Shown here: positions 46,656 to 59,400 of the stretch, in pieces
Layout of the letters: each line of letters opens with the position of its first letter
How positions within the stretch are numbered: the first letter of the stretch is position 1
NCBI RefSeq assembly: GCF_014356525.2
Contig: NC_052506.1
Location: forward strand, 34,997,564 to 35,061,563
Direction: 5' to 3'
Length of the DNA: 64,000 nucleotides
DNA from: Nilaparvata lugens
Taxonomy: Eukaryota; Arthropoda; Insecta; Hemiptera; Delphacidae
The notes under the pieces: model-generated
Seen by the model: only the letters and a program-made list of their open reading frames with translations
The model's database searches: none
What the model was told of the DNA's origin: nothing
Made by a program: the position numbers and the translations under genes

Positions 46656-48794
46656 TAATAGTACCTAGAGTACGGACATAGGCTACGGTATAAAAAGAAA
46701 ATGATGACAAGTAGCGAAGGCAGCGATGGCTTTTCTCTTTTTTTAAATTGAATTGAATTTATTACCAAAAATCACATACAAATACTTGTGCAATACAATC
46801 ATTAGAGTATGCAATTTACAATTATTTACAAATAAACATTGATTGTAACTTGCACAACAATAATATTATCAATGTAATATTCGGCAGCACTGCCAACATA
46901 AGAGTACTTGTGTGTTGGCAGTGAGTTGCGGGCGGTTAACTTATTCTGCTTCAACTTTGGTCAAGTAAGAAGTAATGTCTTTCACATTACGGTAGTCCTT
47001 TCTGCAAGGAAAACATTACATTTATGACCTTCACATCAAAAATCCATTGGATTCACAATCAACCTTTTCAAACTGTTCATGTCTAATCTTTAATAATCTG
47101 ATAGAATTTTTTTCTAACTATAGTGTAAACTAACAGCGCAGAATCAAGCTTGATTTGTGAAAAATTGCTGCAGATTTATTCAATACCGGTCTCTCTATAA
47201 CTTACCTATATAGCCCTTGAAATTCATGAAGCAGTTATTTCAAAAATTTTAATTCATTTTCGTTCATAATACAATCATGTATTATGACCTATAATCTACG
47301 CATTTCTATCAAAATACAGATAACAACTTCTCATATGGGGCCAGTAATCTTTGTTTTGGAACAATTTGGTTTATTATTAGGTGGCTAACAGTGGCTTTTA
47401 TAAGTTTTTGGAAATAATTTTAATTTTGTAAGAATTTATTATGAAAAATAAAAAATCTGTATGATACTTGAACATTATTATCATACATTATTACATTGCA
47501 CCTTGCTTTTAATTTTATATATTTATTCATTTATTTATTAGGTTAGCGCAAACAATACATCGATCAGAAAAGAAAAAACAGGCTATTGCCCAAAACTTCT
47601 TCAATTTCCTAATTTAGTATCAAATTGTCCAAATATTATACATTTTATGTGTAAGTATCATAGAACTATTCAGTACAGTAGTTTCATTCTATATCACAAG
47701 ATAGTTTCTCTATATGTAGTCCAGGCAACGAATGCTCAAAAAAGGGCATAGAAGAAAAAGTTTGGAAGGCAATTTTTGACCCCGCAACTTTGTCCAATGG
47801 TATTGGTATTACTCATTTTGAAGAAAAAAAAACAAATAGAATAGGAAGTGTATACAATAATTTAGGATCAGTAATATCGAAATATGAAGTTCAATTTACA
47901 GTTCTATTGTTCGAACAGGTGTGTTTACACGGGTAGGGCGGTGAGTGGTAGAGAGGGGAGAGGTGGTTTGGAGTCCACCTAGCAGTGCGCTGTGGTCTGC
48001 TCTGCGCTGTCGACAGGTATAGGCTATGATCTTGGAGGGCAGATGGCTCGTAATTTTCTATCGGCAACCATTCTAAATTAGCGATCATAATAATAAGCGA
48101 ATGGAATGGCAAAGAAGTGGAGAGAGACCGTTCTTCCATAATAGCCCAAGGCTTGGGCGCTGATAATTTATGTTTCCTGTGGATCAGTATGTACAGGTGT
48201 ATGATTTATGCAGCAGACTAAGCAAATATCAAACGTGATCTATGAGTGTGTACATTATAATTATTTGGCACGAAAATAAAACATCCGAAACACCGGAGAC
48301 CTTTTTTCTACCGTTGGCAAAGCAAATAATTATCGGATTGAGCTAAACATTTATCTGCAGATTGTGTTGATTGATGGAGCTTTGATAATGGAATTACATT
48401 GGAAAATACGCTTATGCTCTTAATTCATATGCGAACTAAGATTATATTTAGTTCATTATCTGGCGATGAATCAAAATGAAAAATAACAATAATAAATCAG
48501 CTTCTGATTTCATTTCGCACCAATACGGTATTGTACCAACTGTGAAATATAATATATTTATATATATATAATATACTATACTATATTATAGTCTTAGGTT
48601 TAATTGAAAAAATGATGTATCAGTTGAGTTGAATCAATCAATTATAGTTCATCGAACAAAACAGGATTGTAGCAAATAATGCTACGCATAGTGTATACAG
48701 TATAATATGTGTGCGTATGTATATTCCCCATTTATATACCGTTTCGAATGTACTAGTATGTATAGTTCCTTGTGTCGAATCCCTCACTCCTCAG

Positions 48795-48887
48795 AGCTCG
48801 GCTAGCCCCATCGCTTTTCAAAGCTGCACTCCAAAGCCCGAGTCAATCTTCGACATGTTTTCTCTTATTCCAAGTTCCAAGCCAAAG
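48795..48887 (+). CDS. Candidate internal exon (B)
   Basis: Allele of 27717-27809, same splice signals, one synonymous difference. Confidence 0.3.
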
Positions 48888-49489
48888 GTGAAGGAATGCA
48901 CTTATTGTTTTGTATTTATGAATATGTCATTCAGATAAAAAAACAAAAGCAAAGAACAAATTTATGATTTTACATATTTTTTTAAATATGTAACTTTTAA
49001 ACAAACAAATACTGTACGGTAATTCTATAATATTTGGGGACAGTTAGAGCTCTGTAACATTATAAAATTCCAGGGATTATTCAACATTTTAAAACTAGAA
49101 CTAGTATTAGCTTGGAGGACAGAGAATTTTTCTCTTTTTCCAATAAATATTCAAATGAGTTGTTTTGAGATACCTATTTTAAGTTATCCTCAGGTTTGCA
49201 GTAAAACAGCTTTTACAAATATATTATGCCTAAGTAGTTTTTCCACTACAAAAAGCTACTCTAGAACTCTATATTATTCCTGAAAATATGAAATGAGGGT
49301 GAACATATTAAATTAAAATGAGGGTGACACTGGAAAATAATTATTATTGGACTATACCAGTATCGATAACCGACTAATAAGATCGTATACAGAATGTGCT
49401 TCAAGCACGGTGCTTGAAACCGGTTTGAAATTTCTTGAACCGAAACTACTCACATGATACATGTACATCAGGAGTCAGGAGTCATTCGT

Positions 49490-49917
49490 TTAATCAATCG
49501 AATTGATACTATCTTCTCTTCTATCTTTGACGGGAATCAGGGTTTGAATTGATGACATATCTGGCTCAATGAACATAATCATTTTCCGATCAAGGGATAA
49601 AAATATTACCTCTAATTCAATTGCTAAGAACCATTTGTTACTGGCTACATAACTAATTGGGGCTCCACGGTCATCATGTAGCTTGACAAAGATATATTTC
49701 TTACTTTCTAAAGATTGAAATACTAAATAAAGGAATCTTGGATTAAAATGTGTACGGTATGATTATATTTTTATATAGTTTGGTTTTTTAATGCCTTTAA
49801 GGAAAAGCCAAACTTGTCAAGAACATTCAACTTTGTTTGGAAATCCCTTTCGCTGGATTTCAAATAAATGGTGTAGCGATTAAGCACAATAAACAATGAA
49901 GCACGTCTTAAATTCAT
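49490..49917 (-). CDS. Unrecognised open frames (B alleles of 28412-28839)
   Basis: The upstream frame (ATG at 49915-49917) and the downstream ATG-less frame (49493-49762) are kept. The upstream frame meets a stop earlier than in A, after KALKNQT. Confidence 0.27.
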
Positions 49918-50819
49918 GTTTTTCTTTTTTAAATATCATAAATCAAAATACAATATTGCAATTACTTTGTCTACTGACTCTGCAGTTAGATTAAAAAGGG
50001 AATCGAGCTCAGAAAGTTTCAGCTTGTGTTGAAAAGTCGCATGGAAGTTCAATGCAGAAATACAAAAATAGGACTATAATGGATTTTTAAGACTTTGTAC
50101 TGAAGACTACAGCAGTTGAAACTTGAATTGAATAAAATGAAATGACAAATCATTAAATCCATACAATATCTTATTTTGTCGTAGTGAATACTTTTAATAC
50201 TTGATTCTTGAAAATCATAAATATTATTTTAGAACATATTCGAATCATATCAACTCAGTCATTAAACCACATTATAAAAATTATACATTTAAATAGGATG
50301 GATAATCGATTGATTGTTTCAATCATATATTATTTTATGATAGATTTTTCTTGAGGTTGAAGCCATCCATGTCAAATCCCTTTGCCAAGTTTTCCTTTAG
50401 ATATATACCGTAATCCAATAAGCTAGAGATATAATCCAATGCGATCGATTTGATTAATTTCGATGGCATTCAACCATGTTTCTATGCCTCGATTAAAATT
50501 CAATCACCGAATATCAACCTCAACGTTAACATGCATAACAGTGTTTTGCTCTAATGCTTTTGCAGTTGGAGATGCTATAACAGTGTAATACAATAAGAAC
50601 TTATAAGAACTTCAACATGTCAAGTCAAACAACAGAACATTTCCATTCAACAAGTAAAATAAATGACATATTAATAAAATAATTAATATTATATCTTCCA
50701 TTTACATGATGAAAACAAATCTGTTCTGAATATGGTATCCTGAACGAATTAGTTTTTTCTTTAATACCTGAGAATTTTTTTGAACATTCAATCTCTCTTT
50801 TACCCTGACTCTTCCACAA

Positions 50820-51000
50820 TTTTTGCATGAAGACATGGAGGGTAGGTGGGCTGGTGGGCGAGCGGTCGTTCGCCCGGGGCTGGAATTAGCAATGCTGATG
50901 TGCGAGTAATTGCTATCAGACAGCAGGACCAAATACCGCCCTGTCCTCAGCTCACAGCTGCATTTGCAACTCAAAGCAGACGGACGTTCGTTAAAGTCCT
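50820..51000. promoter_or_regulatory. GC-rich island (B)
   Basis: Allele of 29750-29923. Possible promoter or 5' UTR for the frame that follows; no core promoter motif is clear. Confidence 0.3.
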
Positions 51001-51123
51001 ATGAATATGGACAATCGAAAAATTGGTGGACGTGGTGGCTGTCAGTTTTGGGTGATTGCCGGGTTCGCCACCAAATCGCCCACCTTAGCCGTAGTGATGA
51101 TCATTGGTGCTTTCAACTGTTAA
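51001..51123 (+). CDS. Candidate 40-residue small protein
   Basis: ATG to TAA, 40 codons: MNMDNRKIGGRGGCQFWVIA, then a hydrophobic second half ending in IIGAFNC. GC-rich relative to the downstream DNA, with a basic N-terminus and hydrophobic second half that could insert in a membrane. It may instead be the first exon of a larger gene. The A allele runs into the gap at 30010. No family recognised. Confidence 0.25.
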   Translation: MNMDNRKIGGRGGCQFWVIAGFATKSPTLAVVMIIGAFNC

Positions 51124-51785
51124 TTCACTTGTTGATTACAGCTCACTATTCCGATTGAGCTTTGGCATTGGTAAAACTAAATTGAGTTACTCTATTTAGA
51201 TTAAATCACTGAGTACAATCCACTTGATTTCATGTTTAATTATCAATATTCCATCAAAATGAAAATGATAACTCTTTGCTATTGATATTGAAGTACCGCC
51301 TTTTCAACAGATAGATGAATAAATTTAAATTAGTTGAATAAACCGTAAGATAATTGTTTTCAGTTGACTGAATGTCATATAATTACATATAAGAAATGGA
51401 TCGCTTGTTTTACACATAAAATTGTTTATAATTTGACACATATTTATATGAAACTGGAAGGAAGAAAATAAATACCGTGAATTAAAAAACGTCTAAAAAC
51501 AAACATTCATCTGCTGACTAAAAAGAAGAAAATAATGACTGTATAATAATATTTTGAATATCCAATGAAAACTACATAAATAGAACTAAGGACTTCTGCT
51601 ACTGGAAACATTGACTGAAAAACTAATTATTGGCATAATATTATACAGTGATAACATTTCAGAAATTGCTTGAATAAAATTTCTAATAAAAATCTTCCAT
51701 CTGAAAATTTTTCTGTCCCTCTCAGAATCTCCTTATGTACGGTATTGTATTTTAAAATGAATTTTGAAAATTATTATCATAATAT
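51124..51785. other. AT-rich stretch, nothing recognised
   Basis: Single-copy in this window. No exon-like frame. Confidence 0.5.
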
Positions 51786-52565
51786 ATAAATATTGGGGCA
51801 CCGAGCTTCACTCGTTATTTATTTATTGACTTTTGATAAACCGAACACAATTCTTTAAAATTATTGGGGAAGTACTAACAGGCAAACGCGCATCTCAAGT
51901 CAATGATCTGAGCCAGCTGGTGACAGGTCAATAACGCTGGATACACACAAGATCTGCTATCTCTTCATAGTGAATGATTTAATAGAATCAACAGTTGCCA
52001 ACATCTTGCAATTGAATAATTTCATTTTCTCAAATTTAAAGCTTATTTTCAATTTTAGGTGAAAATGTTACTGAACATTAATTGGAGAGATTTCCATGCT
52101 CAATCTTTTCCACTCGAAATTTTTCGTTTTAAATTATATCTGAGACCTGATAATTGTAAATCTAAAATCAAACTTTGCATAGATGGGGCGGAGCTCCTGA
52201 AATTTTTACAGATATGGGACTTGTGGCAGTTGATATAGCTTATCAATGACTATTCTAGGTATGAATTTGATCAAAATCGTTGGAGCCATTTTCGAGAAAA
52301 TCGCGAAAAACCCTGTTTTTGACAACATTTTCGCCATTTTAGCCGCCATCTTGAATCGAATTTGATCGAAATTGTACGTGTCAGATCCTAATAGTGTAAG
52401 AACCTTAAGTTCCCAATTTCAAGTCATTCCGTTAATTGGGAGATGAGATATCGTGTACACAGACGCACATACACTCATACACACACACATACCCCAAATT
52501 GGGGTACCTTAATTTTTTTCGGAAAGCTATACTTTCCTTACCTATGGTAATAGGGCAAGGAAAGT
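51786..52565 (+). mobile_element. DINE-like element, diverged unit with different body
   Basis: Ends ...GGGGTACCTTAATTTTTTTCGG-AAAGCTATACTTTCC then GGGCAAGGAAAGT at 52565, the same terminus as the next unit, preceded by a (CA)n tract and one partial 166-bp-type unit. The upstream body (51890-52200) matches the fragment at 39480-39916 in reverse. The start near GGGGCACCGAGCTTCACTCG is approximate. Confidence 0.55.
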
Positions 52566-53781
52566 AAAAATCTGGTGTGGTACACTCACACAACTTTCCT
52601 TGCTCATATTTGAAACTACGATCAGACTTCTGTATATGGTGTATATATAATTGTTTTCAAAGTACTTTTTCTTTGTGTGAATGTGAAATTCGATGATTTT
52701 TTTAGTCGTCATTTTTTTAAAGTCGTCAAAACAGCTGTTCTACAGATGAAATATCTCGACTATGTGTTCTTTTTATGAACTGCGCTACCTACCTACCTCA
52801 TGCACGAGAAGGAGGTTACTAAGTCCATTTCCCAAGGATGGGGTGGACCCCCCATTGGTTTCCCAGAAAGGAAACTCATGCCAGTTGATAGAGCTGATAA
52901 ATAACTATACAGGGTATGAATTTGAAAAAAATCGGTCAAGTTATTTTTGAGAAATCGTGAAAAACATGGTTTTTCAGTAATTATCCGCCATTTTTCTCAA
53001 GAATATTACGGAGCTCCTGCAATTTTCCAAGGAAAGAACTCATGTCATTTGATAGGGCTTATGAATAGCTATCCATGGTTTAAATTTGAAGAAAATCGTT
53101 AAAGCCATTTTCGAGAAAACCGTGAAAACCCTGGTTTTTTGGTCATTATCCGCCATTTTTCTCAAGAATATTACGGAGCTCATGGAATTTTCCCAGAAAT
53201 GAGACTTATGCCAGATGATAGGGCTTATAAATAGCTATCCATGGTATAAATTTGAAGAAAATCGTTGGAGCCGTTTTCGAGAAAACGGTGAAAAACATGG
53301 ATTTTTAGTCATTATCCGCCATTTTTCTCAAGAATATTACGGAGCTCCTGAAATTTTCCCAGGAATGAGACTTATGCCAGTTGATAGGGCTTATAAATAG
53401 CTATCCATGATATAAATTTGAAGAAAATCGTTAGAGCCATTTTCGAGAAAAACGTGAAAAACATGGTTTTTTAGTAATTATCCGCCATTTTTTCCGCCAT
53501 CTTGAATTGAATTTTATTGAATTTCTTATTGTCGGGTCCTCATGGTATAGGGACCTTAAGTTTAAAATTTCAAGTCGATCGGTTAATTAGGAATGGAGTT
53601 ATCGTGTTCACAGACATACACACACACACATACACACATACACACACACAGACCAACACCCAAAAATCATGTTTTTGGACTCAGGGGACCTTGAAACGTA
53701 TAGAAAATTTGAAATTGGGGTACCTTAATTTTTTTTGGAAAGCAATACTTTCCTTACCTATGGTAGTAGGGCAAGGAAAGT
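52566..53781 (-). mobile_element. DINE-1/Helentron-like element, second full unit
   Basis: Starts AAAAATCTGGTGTGGTACAC (hairpin terminus) and ends GGCAAGGAAAGT, so it is the reverse orientation of the copy at 43770-45097 and sits directly against the preceding unit. It contains about four central repeats (CTCATG/CTTATG marker at 52875, 53039, 53205, 53371; spacing 164, 166, 166) and a short (CA)n tract. Non-coding. Confidence 0.7.
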
Positions 53782-54546
53782 AAAAAGGAGCCTCCTTCAT
53801 ACGCCAATATTAGAGTAAAAATCAGACTATAGAATTATTAATCATAAATCAGCTGACAAGTGATTACACAGATGTGTGGAGAAGCCAGTCTATTGCTGTA
53901 TTTCCATAAGGTCTATAGTTTCAATCAGGTACTTGTGGATGAGAATACTGCGTGAGGTCTACTGTTCACAGAACTACTAGTTTAGGAGGATTATCATGTC
54001 ATGTCAACAAATCAGATTATGTTGATCAAATCGATTAAAAATTGTCTAGCTAGATAAAATTTCTTGCTGATTGATTATGATTACACAGCTGGAAATAATT
54101 CTGTCTCTCTCCCACACAGGCACACGCATCTTCTGTTATCGAGAGACGACGAAATTATCATCTGTTTTCCAAGGATGAATTATCCTTTTAATGTCGTTCA
54201 GCGAGTTTTCCAAAGACCTCGTGCAATCGAATCTTTATATCATAAACATACTATGTTCCAAATTTTGTGAAAATCGTTAGAGCAGTTTTCGAGATCCGTA
54301 AAACATAAATAACCAGATATATACAGAAATTGCTCGCTTAATATAATAGGATTATCATAATATATAATACATATATATATAATATATAATTATCATAATA
54401 TATGTTTGGCGTAACCTTCTGCTAAGGAGAGCGAAAGAGATTAATCAAAAGCTTTCGAAATAGTAATGTAGAATTCATTAAACAATTCAATACATAAAGA
54501 TATTCTGAGAAGCGCAGAACAATAATTATTATTTTATTATTTTTAG
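53782..54546. other. AT-rich stretch with a retroelement-tail-like repeat
   Basis: At about 54180-54350 the string GTGAAAATCGTTAGAGCAGTTTTCGAGATCCGTAAAACATAAATAACCAG is typical of the 3' part of widespread insect repeats. No gene. Confidence 0.4.
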
Positions 54547-54630
54547 TCTATTGTATATTGTATGGCGTTAGGCCAGGAGTACGTGGAGGCCATGCATAGC
54601 AAGCCCGGTCATTATTGTGACCTTTATTAA
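54547..54630 (+). CDS. Candidate terminal exon or micro-ORF
   Basis: After an acceptor-like TTATTATTTTATTATTTTTAG the frame codes SIVYCMALGQEYVEAMHSKP then GHYCDLY and a TAA. It is more GC-rich than its surroundings. Alternatively a 22-codon ORF from the internal ATG. No partner exon or family found. Confidence 0.17.
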   Translation, partial: SIVYCMALGQEYVEAMHSKPGHYCDLY

Positions 54631-56980
54631 GAGACTCATAGACCGGAGAAGAGAGGCAGCTTTCCCTGTCTATATGAGCTTGTAATTATTGCACGTGCAA
54701 TGTGCACTGGACATATGCTACCATCAAACAAAACTGTTTGAGCTGCTTTCTGACTCGACATATGAATTCAAACTGTAAGATTAATGTAACAAATGTGATA
54801 AAGACTCAAAACGTATATAATTTATAAACACATTGAAGAATACTACAATAATACTGCAATACTGTAACAATATTGCAGCATCCGACGGGAAGACATGGAG
54901 AACATTGATGATTGATGATTCCATACATAATCAGTATTCATGGGTCAGAATACACGAAAGTCCTATCACTGATGCACTACTCAAACTATTCCTTCTTTGA
55001 AGTACGACTATTAAATTTATAATACACATTTGGAGCTTTCCGATCAATGAATATTATATTAATATAACTATTAATATATATTATAATATATTAATATATA
55101 GTTTGAAGCCTTGAGTGATGGAAGCATAGCCGCCCATGCTATGCTGTAATCAATGAAAGCTTCATAAAGGTGGAAAATCAATTTCGTTCAGACGACGTGC
55201 CTGCGAGAAAGTACTATAATGCCTAGTACTATGAAAAACTATAGTTTAATTGAATTCCTTGACAGTTACGCTAACATTTCTAAATCAATAGAATTGGACA
55301 CGCATGCAGACTTCACTCTCAGTTTAGTCTTCTTCGGGCAGTGGAGTCACCAGTCTCTTGCCTATTGTTTTAAATGAGCATTTGGATTAGTAATGGTCTA
55401 TGGTACTGTCATTTAATAGATTAACAATTTTCAATTTTGGAAGTTCAATGAGATTATATTCTTCAAATTCAATGTCCATTACAAGCTGCTATAGTTATAC
55501 CAATGTTTTAATACTAGAAAAAAATGTATTTATGATATCTCAAAAATTTCATCAAACTAAACATTATGATGATTATTATCAGAGCGGAAAATGAAAAATA
55601 TTAATTCTTTTTTTACAGTTTCTTTAGTTTAAAAATATTAATATAGCATTCGAATATTTAGAATTACCGTATTATATAGATAATAACCTGCAAAGCCTAG
55701 ATTGTATTATTTTTCAGCTGCTTTAGTGAAACAGGCTGAATTATAAAGTTTCAGCATAGGTTTTAGAGAATGATGCTGTTGAAACTTTGAATAGTTGAAT
55801 ATTGTTTGATTTATAACCGTGTTAAATCAAAGCTCAACTATAATCGTATGCGTCAGCGTTGGAGGATATGGCTTTTCTTTTACAAACTCAAAGTATCAGG
55901 TATAAATTGCAAAGTTTATTACTTGTAGCACTCAACTTCAAAACATTGGTATGAACTATGAATGAATTATGATATAATAAATTATCAGTCTTACAATAGA
56001 AATAAATCATGATTTACATTCGACTAGAGTCCAGCCTCCTTGTACATGAAACTTCCCGCACATGAAGTACACAGTACTTTCAATTTATAACTGATGAAAA
56101 GGGTAGAGAAGCGTAACCTTTTCTTATAATTTGAATCTCCGGCAACTGTTGAACTACCTCTGATGTTGAACCAATCAACATTTTAATTTTGTGTTATAAT
56201 TCTCATATTTGTATTTCTTAAGAGATTTGTTTATCTTCATTTGTTAATCGAAATGAACTATGTTAGTTTTTGTTTCAATGACTCTTGATACTTGGCTGGA
56301 AAATGAACGATGGAGTGGGTCAAAATTTGATTGTTAAACTATCTTATTCAAGATTCTCCAATACATACAGTAATCAGTACTGTACCTCAACTCGATTTCT
56401 AAATGTTTCATAGCAATTCTATACTATCACCTGAAAATAATGCTATTGAAATAAATTAAAGTCATCAAATTTGCTTTTTTTGCAATTGATTATTTTTGAA
56501 GATTTAAACACGCAACGTGTAGAAGTAATTTTCAAGTCTTTGAAAAGTCTGGAACTTAATCAACTAGGTATCACAATATCGTCTTTATTGTTAATTGTTT
56601 GATAAAATCTGCTAATCTAAAAAATTTTTCCAAATATTATCACTCCATTTGTCGATATTACTCTGGTTCAGTATTGGATTTTCAAATAATCCTTTTCAAC
56701 TATTTATTTATGAATGCTCAACAGAATATTTTTTGTGGTCCTCCATTTGAATCTCATGCACCTAAGTGAAGATTACTCTAATGCTCTAGAGGGCTTTAGT
56801 ATGCGAATGTGGTTTGCTGAAAGACTGAATTCATTAGGAGGTAACAAGCGTGACCTGCTTTAAGAGAGCTCATTAGAATAAGTCTGTTGTTTTTTACCAC
56901 TACAAACTTCATTACTACTTAATTCTCAAGCTACAAGCTTTACTTACAAAAGCCACCAGATTCAGGCTAGAGGACATCAA
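54631..56980. other. AT-rich stretch, no gene supported
   Basis: Contains a GC-richer patch to 54740 with TTGCACGTGCAA, and otherwise only short AT-biased frames. Confidence 0.45.
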
Positions 56981-56981
56981 T

Positions 56982-56991
56982 AATAATAATG

Positions 56992-57036
<45 letters not shown>

Positions 57037-57080
57037 TAATAATAATAATAATAATATAATAATAATATAATAATAATAAT
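56982..57080. repeat. (AAT)n microsatellite
   Basis: About 30 imperfect AAT units with two-base slips; possibly the tail of an otherwise unrecognised LINE. Confidence 0.9.
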
Positions 57081-57779
57081 ATTGATGAATCAAATCAGTT
57101 TTTGCAATACTTTCCTGATTATCTTTTCTATCGAATTACCTTTATTGGCAAGTCATTTCTGTAACGCATCCTATAAAATTGATTTGATTAGGCCAGAATT
57201 CACCCTAAAAAAATTCACCTAAAAAGTCACCCTCATAATATATGTGATATTTTGATATTATTAATGACCTTACTGAACTTATAATTGAACATCATACGAA
57301 TCAAAAACCAGTACAGTATACCTAATTATAGGTTACAGAAAACAATTTGATTCATAAACAACACTTCGTTTGCCTTCTAATTTCTTTATATTGATTTAGT
57401 ATAATGTTATTTAGTATAAAACTTACTTGTTTTTTAGACTTATATCTTGTTCCACTGGTATTCAACTGCTCAATTCGCGTAGAGTGACATACTCACCTGG
57501 TATAGGTGATAATTCGTTTGAAGAGTAATAATAGTGTTTTTAATTAATTATATAATAAGCTATACAAGATTTGAAAAATTCAAGTTTGGAAATGTAGTAA
57601 ACTTGCTGATTTAACTTATCAAATGGTAGGGTTCCTGCTTGTGTAAGTTTCCATCAGCAGAAAGCTCTCACGAATCGGAAATCTAATTATACGCTAATCA
57701 GACTGATCGTCATTCCATTCGATTTCAATTTCGGCTCTTGTTAAACTTTGAAATTGAATCGACGAAGTTTACAGCCGGA

Positions 57780-58200
57780 TTTACATTTTTTCCACAACGT
57801 TGAGTAGCTTTCACCGGTGGGCTGAGCTCACGCTTCCCTTTTCCCTTTGTTCGCAGAATTTCCCGAAAGGAATCCTTCACAGCTAGGGCTAACGCTTGCC
57901 GGATCCGGGGTTTGGGCCTGGCATGAATTCTTCAATTAATAAGCGAACACCGGTGTAATTTCCAATTTAGCTCTCGCTTTATAATTCCATTTTCATTAGA
58001 AATCCTCGACGCGTTAAGAGCTTCAGGCGCAGCGCAGGAAGACTTTGCGTTATGAGTCATCTATTATCGTTGAATTTCAAGCCCCTTCTTGTTGAAAGGC
58101 CGAAGAATGTGCGGACGAACGCGTTCCAAAACCCTCGAATTAAGCCTCTCGAGTAGATGCTCCGCGTTCCGTTCTGCCTATTTCATCGTCCGCGGTCATT
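57780..58200 (+). promoter_or_regulatory. GC-rich island with a strong 3' splice-site-like sequence
   Basis: CTTCCCTTTTCCCTTTGTTCGCAG ends at 57856, an excellent acceptor with a CTGAGCTCAC branch-like element upstream. The sequence after it is open in two frames for ~24-28 codons (one reads FPERNPSQLGLTLAGSGVWA). An AP-1-type TGAGTCAT lies near 58051. The island is sharply more GC-rich than both flanks. It may be a terminal exon, a promoter or a conserved non-coding element; I cannot decide. Confidence 0.25.
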
Positions 58201-58860
58201 GTTTCAACTGCATGAGATGAACATTATATTCATCGTGTTTGATCAGATATACCACCACATACGGGGAAAGATACAGCATCGTACAAAATTATTGTGGAGC
58301 AGACTATGCATGGACGGATAATACTATAAGGCGGATATCGACTGAATCGTCAAGGAGAGGAAGGGAATTGAATTCACATATTCCGTTAACAAACATCTAC
58401 CTATCAAACTCATCATTCTATCTTCCAAAAAGAGAGCTAAATTAGCTAATTGGGGCGGAATTGGAAAATAATTCAATCTTGTTGCAGCTGGTGTTAAACG
58501 ATTTTGAACTAATATAAATCGTTCTCATCATGAGAGTCCTGATCTCAGTCACCCGTTTTAATTTACGGTAGTATCATGCATGCAAACATTTTTCATCTTG
58601 TTTGTTTATTGTATAATATCAAATAAAATAATTCTAGACTTTTGATGACTCAATTATAGAAATGTGGGATCTCCTATTGTGCTACCATTCTCAAGTTGCC
58701 TATCACATAATATTGCAATAGACTTTGACAAGAATAATTTCCTTTCAAAAGATTTTAATGAATACCTTTGTCAATGATAAAGAATAAACTTTCCTCTTCC
58801 TGATGAAATATTGTCATGTCAGTTTATTCTAAACGTTTAATGGTTTACTTTTGCAATCAT
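58201..58860. other. AT-rich stretch, nothing recognised
   Basis: A 68-codon open frame at 58239-58445 has no recognisable domain. Confidence 0.4.
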
Positions 58861-58866
58861 AATAAT

Positions 58867-59400
58867 ATTTCTCTTTTCCGGCATTCTGTGCACATGACCA
58901 GCCCATCTCAGCCTCATACTTTTCACAACAGATAAAATACTGGTCCCCTCGAACAATCTTCCTAGATCCTCGTTTGTTCTTATCCTCTATATTTCATTTT
59001 CCTTGATTGCTCCAAAAATTCTTCATAAAATCCTTCTTTCCCATCTCTTCAGCAGACCTTCTTCTCTTCTAGTTAATGTCCAAGCTTCGGCCTCATATTT
59101 CACTATTGGTCTTAAAACTGTTGTGTAAATTTTATTTTGCCTTTTTGAAATATTCTTGAACTTGAGGATATTCTGCAGGGCGAAATATATACTCCAAAAA
59201 TTCTCCAAAAAATCTTTCTTTCCCATCTCTGTAGCAGACCTTCTTATCTTCTAGTTAATGTCCAAAATCAATCATATTTCACTATTGGTCTTAAAGCTTT
59301 CTTGACACATTCTTGGACTTGAGAATATTCTGCAGGGCGAAATAGACCCTATTTCCGGACATTATCCTAGCATCCATTTCTTCAGCCACATTATTTTCTT
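58867..59400 (-). pseudogene. LINE reverse transcriptase C-terminal fragment
   Basis: Minus-strand pieces YTTVLRPIVKYEAEAWTLTR (then REEGLLKRWERRIL) and, further on, MRLRWAGHVHRMPEKR match the C-terminal region of insect endonuclease/RT proteins. Several frameshifts are present. A ~190-bp internal tandem duplication repeats the CTTCTTTCCCATCTCT...ATTTCACTATTGGTCTTAAA segment (59032-59112 and 59215-59297). Confidence 0.7.

Larger units (their letters stand above)
30111..51087. repeat. Second copy (haplotype B) of 3178-30010
   Basis: Nearly identical in long colinear blocks to 3178-13048 and 25140-30010, with an inverted and rearranged middle. B lacks the LTR element (6.5 kb) and a 1043-bp piece with carrier exon 2. 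It has extra sequence at about 34262-34665 (~400 bp), 35357-35480 (~120 bp), 32774-32812 (~40 bp) and the DINE-like insertion at 43770-45097. Best read as an unmerged allelic contig rather than a true tandem duplication. Confidence 0.85.

Noticed and set aside
3178..51087. Recent segmental tandem duplication of the carrier locus
   Set aside because: Both inner boundaries coincide with the 100-N gap, which a dovetail overlap of allelic contigs explains better; kept only as the alternative to test.
53215..53783. Open frames over the second DINE-like unit
   Set aside because: They translate the 166-bp central repeats and terminus; no protein domain.
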